Notes: a model not told the origin generated them from the letters alone. A stretch of 64,000 bases of DNA from Physcia stellaris (GCA_018902385.1 JABSSW010000006.1:744001-808000), one strand, 5' to 3'; positions 15,205-26,731 are shown, counted from the stretch's first letter. Program-made: numbers and translations.

Positions 15205-15721
15205 GTCGTGAAGAGATAAAAAGAATAGATACGAAAGGAAAGGAGAAGCTACGAGTATTATACAATCAAAGAGAAGATGGACAATTGACGAAGGAAGTGA
15301 ATTCGAGCGGGGAGAGAGACGAGATGCTGGCCAGCTGTATTTCCGCACTAAAGTCTGCTCCTTATCATGATCTGATCGGAATCGGCCGCTGCCCGTTGGT
15401 GCCTCCTATCAATAGGGGATGTATGTAGCAAACAGTGGAGACCACGAATCTATTCGACATAAGTTCACGCAAAGCGAATAGGGAACAAACATCTAGATCT
15501 ACGCTGGGAAAAGCAATTCATGAAATTCCATCAACGCCACCTCCACCTGATGTGGGGAAGTCGGATGTGCATAATTGGCATTTGGAGAATGTCCTGTCCG
15601 TAAGCTGCGCCAAGAAGCACTAGAGAAAGCGAGTTCTACGATTGTAAAAGCCTCCAGGTCATAACTGTAATACCCAGTTGACCCTGCAGTACATACTTCG
15701 ATTTACCGTTCAAAAATCATC
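15205..15721. other. Divergent promoter region between xanthine dehydrogenase and mitochondrial uS7
   Basis: About 520 bp shared by two outward-facing genes. It holds a near-palindromic UaY-like site and a TTATC (GATAA) core, described separately. No gene was seen. Confidence 0.6.
15362..15389. promoter_or_regulatory. Possible purine-utilisation control site (UaY-like plus GATA core)
   Basis: TCGG at 15376-15379 and CCGC at 15386-15389 are separated by 6 nt. This is one base from the TCGG-N6-CCGA site bound by the Aspergillus zinc-cluster regulator UaY (established). A TTATC (GATAA on the other strand), the AreA-type core, begins at 15362. Both lie about 160-185 bp upstream of the xanthine dehydrogenase ATG. 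Functional linkage is inferred. Confidence 0.4.
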
Positions 15722-16881
15722 ATGCCACCGCTGTTACTGTGCCTGCGACCTGCTCGTGCGCTTCCCTTACGCTCGCAGGCACCTATCATCGCCAAGTATC
15801 AGCCTCCTCTATGCCTTCGATGGACACCGAGGAGGCACATAACCGCGGATGAGAAGCCTCTACCAGAAAAAGAAGGCGATGGACCTGGACCCAACCAGGC
15901 GCAATTACCACATGTCAGCGAGGAGGCAGCGGCCATGGGAGCTGTCACTGGCGAAGGAGGTCCGGACATAGAGAAAGAGGGCACTCCTGTCCTAGAGGTA
16001 CATCATACCATTGATGCTCTTGTGGGCCAATATTGCGTTATTGATACGACGTCTGTAGGTATTGGATCGCGACGCAAAGGCCGAAGAGAAGAAGCCCGAG
16101 GTCTTAAAGGACAAATCAGAATCTAAGATCCCAAATGGATCCAGATCATTTTCTACCATGTCCCGGCGACGCGCAGACGTTGCCATGACCATCCCTCAAG
16201 ACTCAGCACTAGAATCTCAAGGTCACATTTTCGGTCTACCAGATCTACCTATACCTGCAAGAGCACACTTGAAACATCGATACGAGCCGGTCGTGCAACA
16301 AGTCACTGGCTTGATTATGAAGAGTGGGAAGTTAGGGGTAGCTCAGAGGGTACGCCCGTCAGTTTCTCCAATGATGTTCCACATGCGCTAGCAAATCTCT
16401 CCATGGAGGCGTTGGGTACGTTCGCTAATGACGATGCATGCAGAACACAGCTATGATACTCAACCACCTGCGAACCGCCTCACCTCCTACTGTCAACCCC
16501 AATAAACCCTTAGTACCTGGTGCTCCTCCAGCCTCTCAACTTCCATTAAACCCCGTTCTGTACATGACAATTGCAATCGATTCAGTAGCACCCCTATTCC
16601 GAATACGCTCGCAGAGAGGTGCGGCAGGTGGAGGGGTAGCTTTACAAATCCCAGTACCATTGACAGCGAGGCAAAGGCGGCGGCAAGCTTTTATGTGGAT
16701 TTTAGATGCTGCGAGTAAACGAAGAACAAGAGGCAGTGGTAGGGGCACATTTGCTCAAAAAGTTGCAGAGGAACTGATTGCCGTCATCGAGGGTCGAAGT
16801 GGTGTATGGGACCGAAGAGGTGGCATTCATAAGCTCGGTGTTGCCGCTCGGTCGAACCTCAACTTCAAGCGAAGGAGGTGA
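15722..16881 (+). CDS. rsm7: Mitochondrial small-subunit ribosomal protein uS7m (Rsm7)
   Basis: Binds the 3' domain of mitochondrial 15S rRNA (family knowledge). Exons: 15722-15997, 16059-16349, 16444-16881, all phase 0, giving 334 aa. The N-terminus is Arg/Leu/Pro-rich without acids, as in a mitochondrial targeting peptide, followed by a poorly conserved Glu/Lys linker. The uS7 core is in exons 2-3, with KLGVAQR spliced to NTAMILNHLRTA, then PLTARQRRRQAFMWIL. The C-terminus (LGVAARSNLNFKRRR) is basic. The long linker before the core is usual for fungal mitochondrial uS7. Confidence 0.93.
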
Positions 16882-17144
16882 GCATCCGTACATAGCGAAA
16901 AGATCCTTTGTCATAAAATTTGGATGACGATCATGATACTCGAAGTTCTGCTCAATCATGGAGGTCCTAACATTCGTAGAACTGAAGATCGCCAAGAGCT
17001 ACTTTAGCTAGAACTAGCCTGTCAGTTTGGAGTTCTAGCGCGTTGCACTTCTAGGAATATCGGAGTCGGAGACGCGCCGCGTCGAACCGTGATTGTGCAT
17101 TTTCTAACTCTCAGCTCCCTCTATCTCACTTCCCCTCAAACACT

Positions 17145-18494
17145 ATGGCGGACCTCGAAGAAGAACCACCCAAAGCCGTCAATCCCTACAAAGCCCTCAA
17201 CCTCTCGAAGACCGCAACCGCAGCTGAGGTGAAGACCGCATACAAGAAATTCGCCCTCCAACATCACCCAGGTGAGACTTTACTTGTAAAGCTCATAGCG
17301 AGTGACCTGCATTGACTGACACCACTCTTATCGCCTCAAAGACAAAGTCGCCCCTTCCGCCCGCTCTTCAGCACACACCAAATTCCAAGAAATCGCCCTC
17401 GCCTATGCTATCCTCTCAGACCCGACACGGCGCGAGCGCTACGACACCACTGGGTCGACCGCGGAGTCTGTCTCCGGTGATTTCGACTGGAAATCTTTCT
17501 TCAAAGCCCAATTTGCCGAGGTTGTGACGGTAGACAAGCTCAATGATCTTAAGTCCACGTATCAGGGTTCTGAGGAGGAGAAGCGTGATGTTCTCGAGGC
17601 GTACAAACGGCGCAAAGGGAATCTTACCAAGATGTTCAAGGACATCATGCTAAGCAACCCACTGGACGACGAGAAAAGATTTAAGGCCATCATTGATGCG
17701 GCTGTTGCGAGTGGGGAGGTGGAACCCTATGATGCTTATTATAATGCGGATCCTAGAGAAAGGAGAGATCGCAATAGACGAGCTGAGAAAGAAGGGAGAG
17801 AGGCGCAGGAGCTGGCTAAAGAACTAGGAGTGCACGATGCCTTGTTTGGAAGTGGAGCCAAGCCTGGGCAAGACAAGAAAGGGTTGGTGGACCTCATACA
17901 GCAGAGGCAGAAGGCGAGAGCTGCTACTTTCTTGGATGATCTGACGGCGAAGTATGTCAATGGTGCTGGCAAAAACGGAGTGGCAAAGGGAAGAAAGCGC
18001 AAATCAGAGGAAACCAAGGCGGAAAACATTCCTGCCACCACGGCAAAACCAAGAAAGAAAGGCAGATTTACCAAGAAGGGCAAGGTGGGTAAGCCAAATT
18101 TGGACGAGTATGAATCAGAGTTGGAATACGACGATGAAGATGATATTGTTGCGCCACCAAAGGATGAGCCATCAGAGGAAGCTTTTCAAGAAGGTAAATA
18201 ACTTTCATCCCTTTTTCTCTACATTCCTTTGATAGCAAGCATGCTCAAACCCGCATGTGTTGCACCGAATGCACACTGATGCTGTTCCTAGTCGCCTCTC
18301 GGCCCGCGAAAAAACAAAAGCGCCAAGTTGTCGAAGAGGACTCCGATGCTGAAGAGAGCCTAGGCGACGAAGACACCGAAGAAGAGGCCGATGAAGACGG
18401 AGAGTCAGAGGAAGAGGTGAAGCCCAAAAGAAAGCCCCGAGCCAAGCCGAAGCGCAACCTAAGGAAACAAGCCAAGCGTAGCAAGAACCGCTGA
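17145..18494 (+). CDS. J-domain protein, DNAJC9-like
   Basis: An HSP70 co-chaperone; the human relative DNAJC9 also handles histones (family knowledge; histone role here inferred). Exons: 17145-17271, 17342-18193, 18292-18494, phases agree, 393 aa. The J domain occupies roughly residues 15-90: NPYKALNLSKTAT, helix II, then the HPD motif, split by intron 1 (HP|D). A conserved charged helical region follows (DKLNDLKSTYQGSEEEK). The C-terminus alternates acidic and basic runs, with Lys/Arg blocks that could be nuclear localisation signals. Intron 2 is supported by the GTAAAT donor and TTCCTAG acceptor and returns the reading to the last acidic/basic exon. Confidence 0.88.
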
Positions 18495-19839
18495 GTTGCT
18501 ACGTTAAGAGCTGAGGCTTGCTAGTGCATTACGATGGGTTTACGACGCATTTTCAGGCGCGGGATCGTGGGGATTGATAGCGTTTACGATGCTCACCAAT
18601 GCGTGGTCAGCCTCTTCATGGGTCGTATCTGGATAGTGGCAGCGTGAGCGTTAGATATCGGCTGAAAGCTCGCTATTGTGAGTACTACCATCCTCATGAG
18701 GACAGCCTGAAGGATACCATCTGAGGCCCCAGATGTATACGAAACTGAGTGAGGCATCGCTATTAACCAGACTGGATACTCAATCTCGACATCTGGCGAA
18801 TACCTTCATTGAAGGGACTGATAGCTTCTCAGCTACCCTACCAAAATGACCCAACATTGCAAGGAGTGATGTCCCAGGTCGCTGTGTCGGAATTTGTGTC
18901 TCAACGCCTTGTCGTTGGAAATCTGCCAATAAGACTCCTTCCGATGAAAAGCCTCCCGACATCCCAGTCAAGCGTACCAAACCCAAACCTCTACATAAGG
19001 TCAACCGCTAGAATCACCACGGCATAAGATCGGAAAATCGTTATTGTCCTCCCCTTTCACGCTCCCTCAGCTCTTCGCACAAAAGAGCACAACGCCGCCA
19101 ATACAGCTACTCCACATTCACTTCTTAAGGTTCACAAAAATCCTTTACCCGTCGGATGAGTATCACACCTCGAGACCAAATTCCCTCTTCCAATAACCCT
19201 CTTGGTATGTAGCTCATCCTTACGACTGAAGCCCCTATATTCGATATTGCAGAGGGTCCGCATGTATCTTACAGATGTATGCAAAACGTGTGTGCTAAAA
19301 ACCCTCTCCTTCCACCTCATCTTCTTCGTCCGGCGGCGTCGATACCTCTTTTTGAGAGCAATTTTACCTCCTTCCTTCCTGCCAACTTTTCACTGGCCTA
19401 TTTTCACAGGTCCTCCCCGTCAAGTTCTGTCTGCAAGTACTTGATTTCAATGCCGAGAACATGTGCTTGTTTGATGGTTTCTTGGACATCTATCGGCTCT
19501 CTTAGCACACCTGCCTACATTTGCTCATTGAAGAGTCCGGACGATGCTGTTGTGTTCTTTGAGGACACGGTAATTGGATTCAACGAATGCAGTACTAATA
19601 GAGAGAGATCAAATTGCCGATGTGGTCCAGTTTCATAGGCCTATTTCTTGTGTTTACGGAAGAAGTGACAACAGGCATGAGATTTTTCCGAATGAGATCC
19701 TCCATCTCGGAACGGAAGCAGGCCTCAAAAGAGTAAGTACAGTAGGTACCAACTCTGTCCATGGATTTCTTTGTCAGCATTATTGCAAACTATACCTCAC
19801 AATACCTGTGAATGATGTCTCAACGACCCCGATTCAAAA
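18495..19839. other. Intergenic region with weak coding-like patches
   Basis: No supported gene. On the minus strand near 19400-19640 there are short open patches with helical character (for example around IKQAHVLGIEIKYLQ). I could not join them in phase to a start, so they are not called. Confidence 0.4.
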
Positions 19840-20172
19840 TCACGCTTCCCTTCCTCCCTCCATCTCTTCCGCCTTCGCCCCCGCCTCTTCCTCCATCTTC
19901 TGCTCCTTCATGTACTCCACCACAATCTTCTTCGCGTGGAGTGAAGTAGGATTATCGCGGAGGTTCTCTGCTCTGGTCTCCGTCAATTCCAGGATGTCCA
20001 GTAGCCATGTCCTCAACTCCTCTTCCTTCATCATTGCTTTTGCCTCGAGATAGCTCAGCTCAAATCTAAATACCTGCTTTTGTTTGTGTATCTCCTCGAC
20101 GGCGGTGTACTCTTCGAGACATTTCTCGTAGAGTTGGGACAGGGATAGGTCTGATTTCTTAGCTGAAGACAT
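19840..20172 (-). CDS. Small Glu/Lys-rich helical protein, function unknown
   Basis: A single-exon frame of 110 aa from ATG 20172, not recognised. The sequence is almost wholly helix-forming and charged (LYEKCLEEYTAVEEIHK; TWLLDILELTETRAENL) and reads as a coiled coil ending in Glu/Lys/Ala repeats. Third-position choice resembles neighbouring genes. The frame may extend: a GTGATT donor just before the stop and an ACAG acceptor near 19758, with a TGCTGAC branch site, would stay in phase and add about 50 residues. The donor is weak, so the simple model is given. Confidence 0.45.
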   Translation of the reverse strand: MSSAKKSDLSLSQLYEKCLEEYTAVEEIHKQKQVFRFELSYLEAKAMMKEEELRTWLLDILELTETRAENLRDNPTSLHAKKIVVEYMKEQKMEEEAGAKAEEMEGGREA

Positions 20173-20692
20173 ATGTTCTGATTATGCGGTGGGCTTGGAC
20201 TCTTCGATCTCGCGGCTCTGATAGAGGTTGTCCTAAGAACCTAGGTATAGAAGATGGTCTGAGCTTTATATCCTTACGTTTGTTGGATGGACACCTACGG
20301 CAGACGAATGACATGAGTCACATGCTTAAGAGTGTTAGTAGACAATCATCCCATTCATGGTACTTCTCTCTGAGTTGGCCTAGGAACAGTTGCCAATAGC
20401 TAAAGGTAAAAAGTGGGTAAGTATTGCTTGTTATGGTCTCATGTTCCAAATTGTTTGTCGTTATCATGCTTCATACCGTCGGTAGGTGACTAAGTAGCTT
20501 TCACCTACATCTGCTTTCAAGCTGCAGCACAGCCGTATCAAAGACAACAAGCAAACAAATCAGGTTAACAACATACATGTACTCAAGTGCTTTCCTCCTT
20601 CTCCATATCTTACCTCCATATTTACCTCCTTCTCTGTCTCATTTTGGTTCTGGATATCAGTTCAGGTCTTTACTTACCACCAGCTCAAAGTA
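20173..20692. other. Intergenic region
   Basis: About 520 bp between divergent small genes. No feature recognised. Confidence 0.5.
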
Positions 20693-21252
20693 ATGCATCC
20701 AGCCAACCCATACCTCATCCATCGCCCTTCCTACCAACAGCCTCCTATCCTAGTCCGCGACCATCACCGTCGATCTGCCAATTCTCACCATCATCATGGT
20801 CGACATCACCATCACCATGCTTCCCCCCCTTCGCCTGCTAGCCAGCTTACCACCCTCACCACACTGACATCGACCTACACTCGCCTTAGTACCGAACTCA
20901 CAGCCCTCTTGCGCGAGAACTACTCCTTAGGCAGCCACCACTCCCCTTTCCCCTCGCAATCCTCACCCGGCCTGCGCTCTGCCATCGAGAAGCTCTCTGA
21001 GATGGTGCATAAGATCCAGGTATGCTTCCCCCCATTTGCTGCATCACACATGTACCTCTCATGGTAAATGTTTCATTTCAAGATCATAGATGCTAAGGCT
21101 GTCAACAGCGCAAAGTCAGCGAAGCCGCCGAAGAGAATCGGGTCCTACAAGCCAGAGTTAATTATGGGGACAATCATGCAGCTGACTATGGAGGGGCCTA
21201 CAACCAATGTTCGCGGAATGGCCCACGAGCAGATTGGGAGGAGGGTTGGTGA
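20693..21252 (+). CDS. Small His-rich protein with predicted coiled coil, function unknown
   Basis: Exons 20693-21019 and 21109-21252 join in phase 0 to give 156 aa; the intron has a GTATGC donor and an AACAG acceptor. The N-terminus is Pro/Tyr/His-rich with a run of His residues. A Thr/Leu heptad-like stretch (LTTLTTLTSTYTRLSTELTALL) follows, and a second helical stretch spans the splice (LRSAIEKLSEMVHKIQ into RKVSEAAEENRVLQARV). The continuous helix across the junction is the main support for the gene. No family was recognised. Confidence 0.6.
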
Positions 21253-21790
21253 TCGAGAGCGAGAAAGAGAGAGGACACGGGAACGGAGAAGGAGGGGTAT
21301 GTCGATGTGGGATACAGGGATGTGGAAGATGCATCGTGGAATGAGTATGAGGATGGCTATTATTGAAGGAGGCCTTGTGGAGTAGAGATGGGGTTTGGAC
21401 AGGACTTTTGGATCCTGGGGTAGATATAGTTGGGAAAAAGGAGACGGGGATGCTGGTCTTTCGTACACATAGAGAAAGCTGGTGTACTAGGGTCAAGCCG
21501 AAGGAATAAAAGCGATGAACTTGCCATTGTTGTCGGCTGTCCTCCCCTGAAGCTTGTCAAGTTTGATGACTCTCGAGGATCAGGGTGTGCCAATCAACAG
21601 CAATGATGGTAAGTTTTACAGAAAGATGGGACTTCCTAGAATACGGCGGTATGGATAATTCTAGGTATTTTACACCGATCCATGTCAAGCAAGATCAGAG
21701 GTCTCTTAGGGTTATGCTATCAGGCCATCCATAGCAGAGGCATAGGGAATCCTAACAACCCTGTCAGTTTCTGTTTTCAGCGCATACCTT
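21253..21790. other. Intergenic region
   Basis: About 540 bp before the deaminase gene. Only shadow frames are present. Confidence 0.5.
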
Positions 21791-22327
21791 ATGCCCAAGT
21801 CAATGTCCATCTCAACGCCTGTAGCGAAGTTCGACCATGAAGGGTACATGCGTCAGGCCATGGAATTGGCGAAACAATCCCCTCCAAAGCCGACCAACTT
21901 TCGAGTGGGTGCCATCCTGGTCGATGAAGCGTCCAACGAAGTCTTAGCCACCGGTTTCACCCTCGAACTCCCAGGCAACACCCACGCTGAGCAATGTTGC
22001 CTCATCAAGTTTGCTGCTTCCAAGAACGTTGAGGAAGGCCAAGTCGCCGATGTTCTCCCCCCGAATACCGTCATCTACACGACCATGGAGCCTTGCAATA
22101 AACGATCTGTCGGCAACACGCCGTGCGTTGAGAGGATCCTGGCTACCCAGGAAGGCGTCAATGGTGGGATTAAAACAGTTTACTTGGGCGTCACTGAACC
22201 AGAGAAGTTTGTTGGTGAAAATACGGGGAGGACAAGGCTTGAAGCAGCCGGGGTTGTATGCATCCACGTTGCTGGACTCGAATATGAGATTTTAGAAGTC
22301 GCGACGGCTGGCCATGTAAGGGAATGA
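21791..22327 (+). CDS. DRAP-deaminase-like zinc deaminase (riboflavin pathway)
   Basis: An intronless 178-aa protein of the CMP/dCMP deaminase fold. The zinc site is visible as H65-A-E67 (NTHAEQC) and P101-C102 with a second Cys at 112 (MEPCNKRSVGNTPC). The wide Cys-Cys spacing of nine residues is the pattern I associate with the DRAP deaminase domain of yeast Rib2, rather than cytidine deaminase. The role would be deamination of the diamino-hydroxy-ribitylamino-pyrimidine intermediate of riboflavin synthesis (family inference). It lacks the pseudouridine-synthase half of yeast Rib2, as is common in filamentous fungi. A RIB3 gene lies about 31 kb downstream. Confidence 0.75.
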   Translation: MPKSMSISTPVAKFDHEGYMRQAMELAKQSPPKPTNFRVGAILVDEASNEVLATGFTLELPGNTHAEQCCLIKFAASKNVEEGQVADVLPPNTVIYTTMEPCNKRSVGNTPCVERILATQEGVNGGIKTVYLGVTEPEKFVGENTGRTRLEAAGVVCIHVAGLEYEILEVATAGHVRE

Positions 22328-22727
22328 GAATCCAGATAAGACCAGATGATAGCCATTTTCATCCCCTACATTACTCTACCATAGGTACCTACCTGACATT
22401 ACGTCGGAATCACGTGGTCTCGCGTCCATCAGTCTTGCCAAGCAGATCGCCCATGCAGGGCCAACGGCTTCGAATTTGGCCGACTCTCGAGATCATGATG
22501 TCAGGCTAGATGACGAATTTGCTCACATCAACCAATTCGATCAATTCACATGTCGTGAGGCACCATCTTTTGCATTAACAAAAAGTACTCTCAACTGCTC
22601 TGATCCCCACATGCGTCTTCCTATCACCCTCCCTACAGTACAGAAAAGCATTCGGACATCCTCTCTACCGAACAGATTTGCAAGCAACCGTTTCTCAAAG
22701 AGTCAATCAATCAATCATTCAAGAGCT
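22328..22727. other. Intergenic region
   Basis: About 400 bp; includes a TCAA repeat run at about 22702-22718. No gene seen. Confidence 0.5.
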
Positions 22728-23766
22728 ATGAGTTCAGGTATGGAACCTCTGTGGGCTACTCAGCATAGATAATGTCTAATCATTATTCAAGATGCCTCAG
22801 ATCTCAATATTGAGAACACGAACATCAAGACCGCCAGTGGTGTCTCACTGGACGACCATCAGAAGACCCTCGTAGGCAGCGTTCTTGACGTGCGTTGCCC
22901 CTTCTTACCCCGGCTCTTTTCATGTGTTGACAATGGGTACAGCTGTTCGCTGGTCGTCCATCTCTTAAGAAGCTCTCACTATGGGCCGACGACGGTGTCT
23001 TTGAAGATCCTATAACCGTTGCCACAGGTCGCAAGCAGTACGAGCCACAATGGGTCAGTTTCCATTTTCTGTGAGACCGGTAGACTGACTAACACATTGA
23101 TTAGTATGGTCTACAAGCTGTCTTCAAGGAAATAGAGCGCCTACACCACGAAGTCACTGATGGGGGCAACCCGATTGGCATGGATTTAAAGACTCGTTAT
23201 GTCTTGAAGGGTCTTGGCAAGGAGACGACCATCGCCAGTAGAATCAACATCTTCTATGACAAAGACACTGGCAAGATCACAAAGGTCGAGGACAAATGGG
23301 ATGGCCAGCTGCCTGATAGTTCTTTCGCGAACGTAAGTATAGGTCAACTTATAAGCCCCTGGTGGTGGGTACATTATTATGAAGGTTGGGCATGGTGGAT
23401 GTGGAGTTTTACCTGGCAGACCCGGCCTTGGCAGGTTGGTGTTTGCTTGCTATGCGCGGAGAGCACTGCGGTGACAGTCCTGTTTGTTTGAAATATCTTA
23501 CTAATGTGCGTTTTGCGCACGTGTAGGCTTTCCGCCAGCTCAACTCGGTCACTGTACCTACAATGGTCAGCGTTCCTAAGGTACGTTAGCTCTTACTTTT
23601 TCCTCCTCCCCACTAAGCTTCTCAATCTTTTCTTCTGTAACACGTCGGATGGGCAAAATGATCTCGTAGAATTCACTGTTGAACCCCTAGAGTCTTCGAG
23701 TGGCGAATGCTGACTCTGACCTCAACACAGACGGACGAGGAAGATGCGAAAAGAGGCAACCAGTAG
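22728..23766 (+). CDS. NTF2-fold (SnoaL-like) conserved protein
   Basis: Six exons: 22728-22737, 22792-22889, 22943-23053, 23105-23332, 23527-23580, 23731-23766. All phases agree, giving 178 aa. The first coding exon is only 10 nt and exons 5 and 6 are 54 and 36 nt, so the gene is much fragmented. The core resembles SnoaL/NTF2-like proteins: LDLFAGRPSLKKLSLWADD, then FEDPITVATGRKQYEPQW, then alternating strands (RINIFYDKDTGKITKVEDKW). This family is common in filamentous fungi with no assigned reaction; a small hydrophobic pocket is typical. The acidic C-terminal tail is short. Confidence 0.85.
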
Positions 23767-24847
23767 GTCTTAGAGAGGCTTATTAGGTTGTCAAACCGCC
23801 TTGTACAATAGCTTGAAGGACAGGAATTTCCTTCCGGTTCGGCCACTGCGTAAACAACAACGGGGAAGCATTCGGACTTTGTACTTATCATCCGCCGTCC
23901 CATGCAATTCGAGTGGAATGTGCTCCAAACGGGTCCTTGTTCAATGTTCTACAGCACGGGCTCTCTCTCAGTGAAAGCTGACTGCATGAAGCCGGGTGTG
24001 TACAACAATTCCCCCCAATTATTGTGTTTTCTTTGTTCCTTAGGCAAGCTCGGATGCCAGGGTTCGGCAATCCGACGGAGGCGCAGCGAAACACCCTATT
24101 CAGGGGCTGCTCCCGATTTGCTCTCGCCGTTTACTTACCCTCGTCAGCTGTTAAAGCAACAGTCAGCATGTGTGGAGAACCCTGCATCTGTACGGGAGCA
24201 CACACGCAACTGCGGTAGGAAAACCAAAGTTCATTTAACGGCCGCGAGTATTATCGTTCGCCTAGATCCGTGGCACGCTCGTGTCCTCCTTAGGCTGTAA
24301 TACCAACTCCTAAATCTCAGCTTACTACAAGTAGATAGGCTCTTACGAACCTCTAGATCAAGAGCATTTCCCTTTTCGCTTCCAGTTTTGCGATGAAGCA
24401 GGAGCTCTACCTAAGGTTCCTTCATCATCCCACCGGGAGGTCGACGTTGGGGGCCACCATACTGGCCCTATAGTAAGCGCCCGATGGCTTGATGGATTCT
24501 CAGCTCGTACCACGGTGAGTCGTAAGCTTCCCACGTTTCAACCGTGGAGAGCTCGTGAGGAAAATGGGCGCCTACTGCAACACTCTGTACTTATTTTCGT
24601 TCGGGCGGGGCTGCATTGCCACTTTGGCGGAGTGACAGCTTCCTTCACAGGAAGCTTTTATACTCCATTCATTTCTTCCACGGCTTCACCACCACGCATC
24701 ACTTATCCCTTCGCTGTAACACCTCTCACATTCTTCTGCCTTTCTACTCTCAAAACCAGCATTCCTCACATTCCATTCCCTCTGCACTCTCAAAACCAGC
24801 ATTCTACCATACCATCTTCACAAAATCCATTACAAAGCCTATTCAAA
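23767..24847. other. Intergenic region upstream of the cupredoxin gene
   Basis: About 1.1 kb. The frames here (for example 24515 onward) are upstream extensions or shadows. The last 150 bp are C/T-rich, as in a highly expressed fungal promoter and leader. Confidence 0.5.
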
Positions 24848-25609
24848 ATGCAGCTCTCAGTCCTCACCGCTCTCCTCCCCCTCCTCCCCCTCGCCCTAGC
24901 GAAATCCACAACCATCACCGTCGGCAAAGGCGGCCTGGTATTCAACCCGGAGACCGTGACCGCCGCCGCAGGCGACACGCTCGAATTCACCTTCTACCCG
25001 CAATCGCACTCCGTCGCCCAGAGCAGCTTCGCCACGCCCTGCATCGCGAACGAATCCGGCGTCTGGAGCGACTTCATGCCGGTCTCGGACCCGAATGGCG
25101 GGAATATGACCTTCACGGTCACCGTCAATGGCACCGAGCCGCTGTGGCTGTACTGCTCCCGGGCAAAGCACTGTCAGGCGGGCATGGCGATGGTGGTTAA
25201 TGAGCCGTGAGTAATGCCCTACTTCCTTCTCCCCCTCTCTTTTCACATGCTGGACTCCTGACCCCATGTTCGCGAACAAGTAAGAAAACTAATACAACGC
25301 AGGAAATCCGGCAATACCCTCGAAGCGTACAAATCCGCCGCCAAAAAAGTCGACAAGGCCACCTCGCCCCAAGGCGACGCCCGCGGCGGCGTCGTCGCTG
25401 CGGCGGGTAGTGGTAATTCCACGGCGTCTACTTCTGCTTCTGCTTCTGGTACCTCGAGCTCGGCGACTGGCACCACCACCAAGGCCAGCGGGACGGCCAC
25501 TTCGCCCAGCCCCTCGAGCACTACGGGTGCGGCGAGTAGGTTGAGTATGGAAGTTGCCGGGTTGGGCGTCGTGGGGCTTGCGGGGTTGGTTGTTGGGGGG
25601 ATGATTTGA
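24848..25609 (+). CDS. Secreted GPI-anchored cupredoxin-like serine-rich protein
   Basis: Exons 24848-25206 and 25303-25609 join in phase, 221 aa. A signal peptide (MQLSVLTALLPLLPLALA) leads into a cupredoxin domain of about 100 residues. The His in PQSHSVAQ and the Cys, His and Met in YCSRAKHCQAGM form a complete type-1 copper ligand set. A Ser/Thr/Ala-rich, probably O-glycosylated stalk follows, ending in a hydrophobic Gly/Val/Leu tail typical of a GPI signal. It likely sits in the wall or on the outer membrane face; substrate unknown. It lies tail to tail with another GPI-type gene. Coding GC is higher than in the neighbours. Confidence 0.88.
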
Positions 25610-25937
25610 GGGGGGTTTGATGGAGATGGGGGTGGAGGGTCGATGATGGATGTGTAGGTTGGTGGAAAGCAAATCCGAGTATGGGTGTATGATAGGAAGG
25701 TACTTGATAGTGAGAGATACCTCATGGCATGAATGGAGTTGCTTGGTCTGCTATTAGGCTGATTCGATGCGCTTTGCTTATGGAGTTTGCTGTTTTTTCG
25801 TAGGAGTGCCCAATGCCCGTTCGTACTCACCCTCCGAGTTTACTAACCATAGATGCTTCGGGGTATCAATGCACCAACATATCCTGGCCTGTGCAAGAAC
25901 ACCTTTTATGCTCGCCTTTCTACTGCAAAACCTCCAT
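25610..25937. other. Convergent 3' region between two surface-protein genes
   Basis: About 330 bp of 3' UTR sequence; nothing else seen. Confidence 0.5.
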
Positions 25938-26731
25938 CTACACCATAACCACCAAGCTCAGAAATAACAGAATACCCCACAGCGCGATCGTCGAATTGGC
26001 GATCTTGTCTCCCTCGCTTGCGGTCAGTATGACTGGCCCATTGCTCTGTCCCTCCGCTATGTTTCCTCCGTAAGACGCGGTATCGGCTTGTTGCGTGGCG
26101 CCTCCGCTAGAACCCGCGCTTCCACTCCCGCCTGCACCTGAACTTCCAGCGCCGCTGCTCCCATAATCCACGGTCCCGTGACAGAAGTTCCCGGTGGGAC
26201 AGCAAGCTACGCTACCTCCCTCATCGAAACAGCTGCAATTGGATTCCTGTCAGTATCTGCAATATCTCGTGATAGAAAACGGCGAGGCTATGTCTTTCCA
26301 AGCGTGATCCAGAAGGTCGTCCACGGTAAAGAAAAGACCTACCAGTGTTGAGCGTCCGTACAGCACCAGCTCGGCTCCCCCATGGTATCGCACGAGACAT
26401 GGCTCGCAGGGCATATGGGCGGCGTAGCGGGAGAAAACGGGACAGACGCAGGCGTTGACCCGGACGAGCCACCAGAAGAGCCTTGACCTGCACCGGGGCC
26501 GCTGTTTGCGACTTGGATCTGTACGGCTGGCTGGTAGTTGATGTAGGTGATGGAGCTGGCGCTTGTGGGGGTAGGGAGAGGAGGAGGAGGGTTTCTATTG
26601 GGAGCAAGGAGAGGGGGTGGTAGCGCCGCATAGCTCAAAGCGCTGGGGTGAGAATAGCTTAAGGAATAATGGGTATTGTGGCATTTGAGGAAGGGGGCAA
26701 AGAGAGAGAAAATTGGGTGTTGAGCAGGCAC
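25938..26731 (-). CDS. Cys-containing GPI-anchored surface protein, 5' end unresolved
   Basis: Two exons are clear: 26343-26731 (5' limit uncertain) and 25938-26232, joined over intron 26233-26342. The mature part reads SSITYINYQPAVQIQVAN, a Gly/Ser linker, a Cys region (CPASHVSCDTMGEPSWCC; VACCPTGNFC), a Gly/Ser stalk, and a hydrophobic C-terminal GPI signal. No ATG lies in this frame upstream. The only good signal peptide (MRRYHPLSLLPIETLLLLSL, from about 26631) is in another frame, and no GT donor lies between to join them. A frameshift in this copy or a base-calling error is likely. Function unknown; the family is common in filamentous ascomycetes. Confidence 0.7.

Noticed and set aside
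20770-20825. CAT-rich microsatellite-like run
   Set aside because: It is better explained as the His-run codons of the small coiled-coil protein gene.
24616-25200. 194-codon frame overlapping the cupredoxin gene
   Set aside because: It is a shadow with Arg/His-rich composition created by the GC-rich coding frame.
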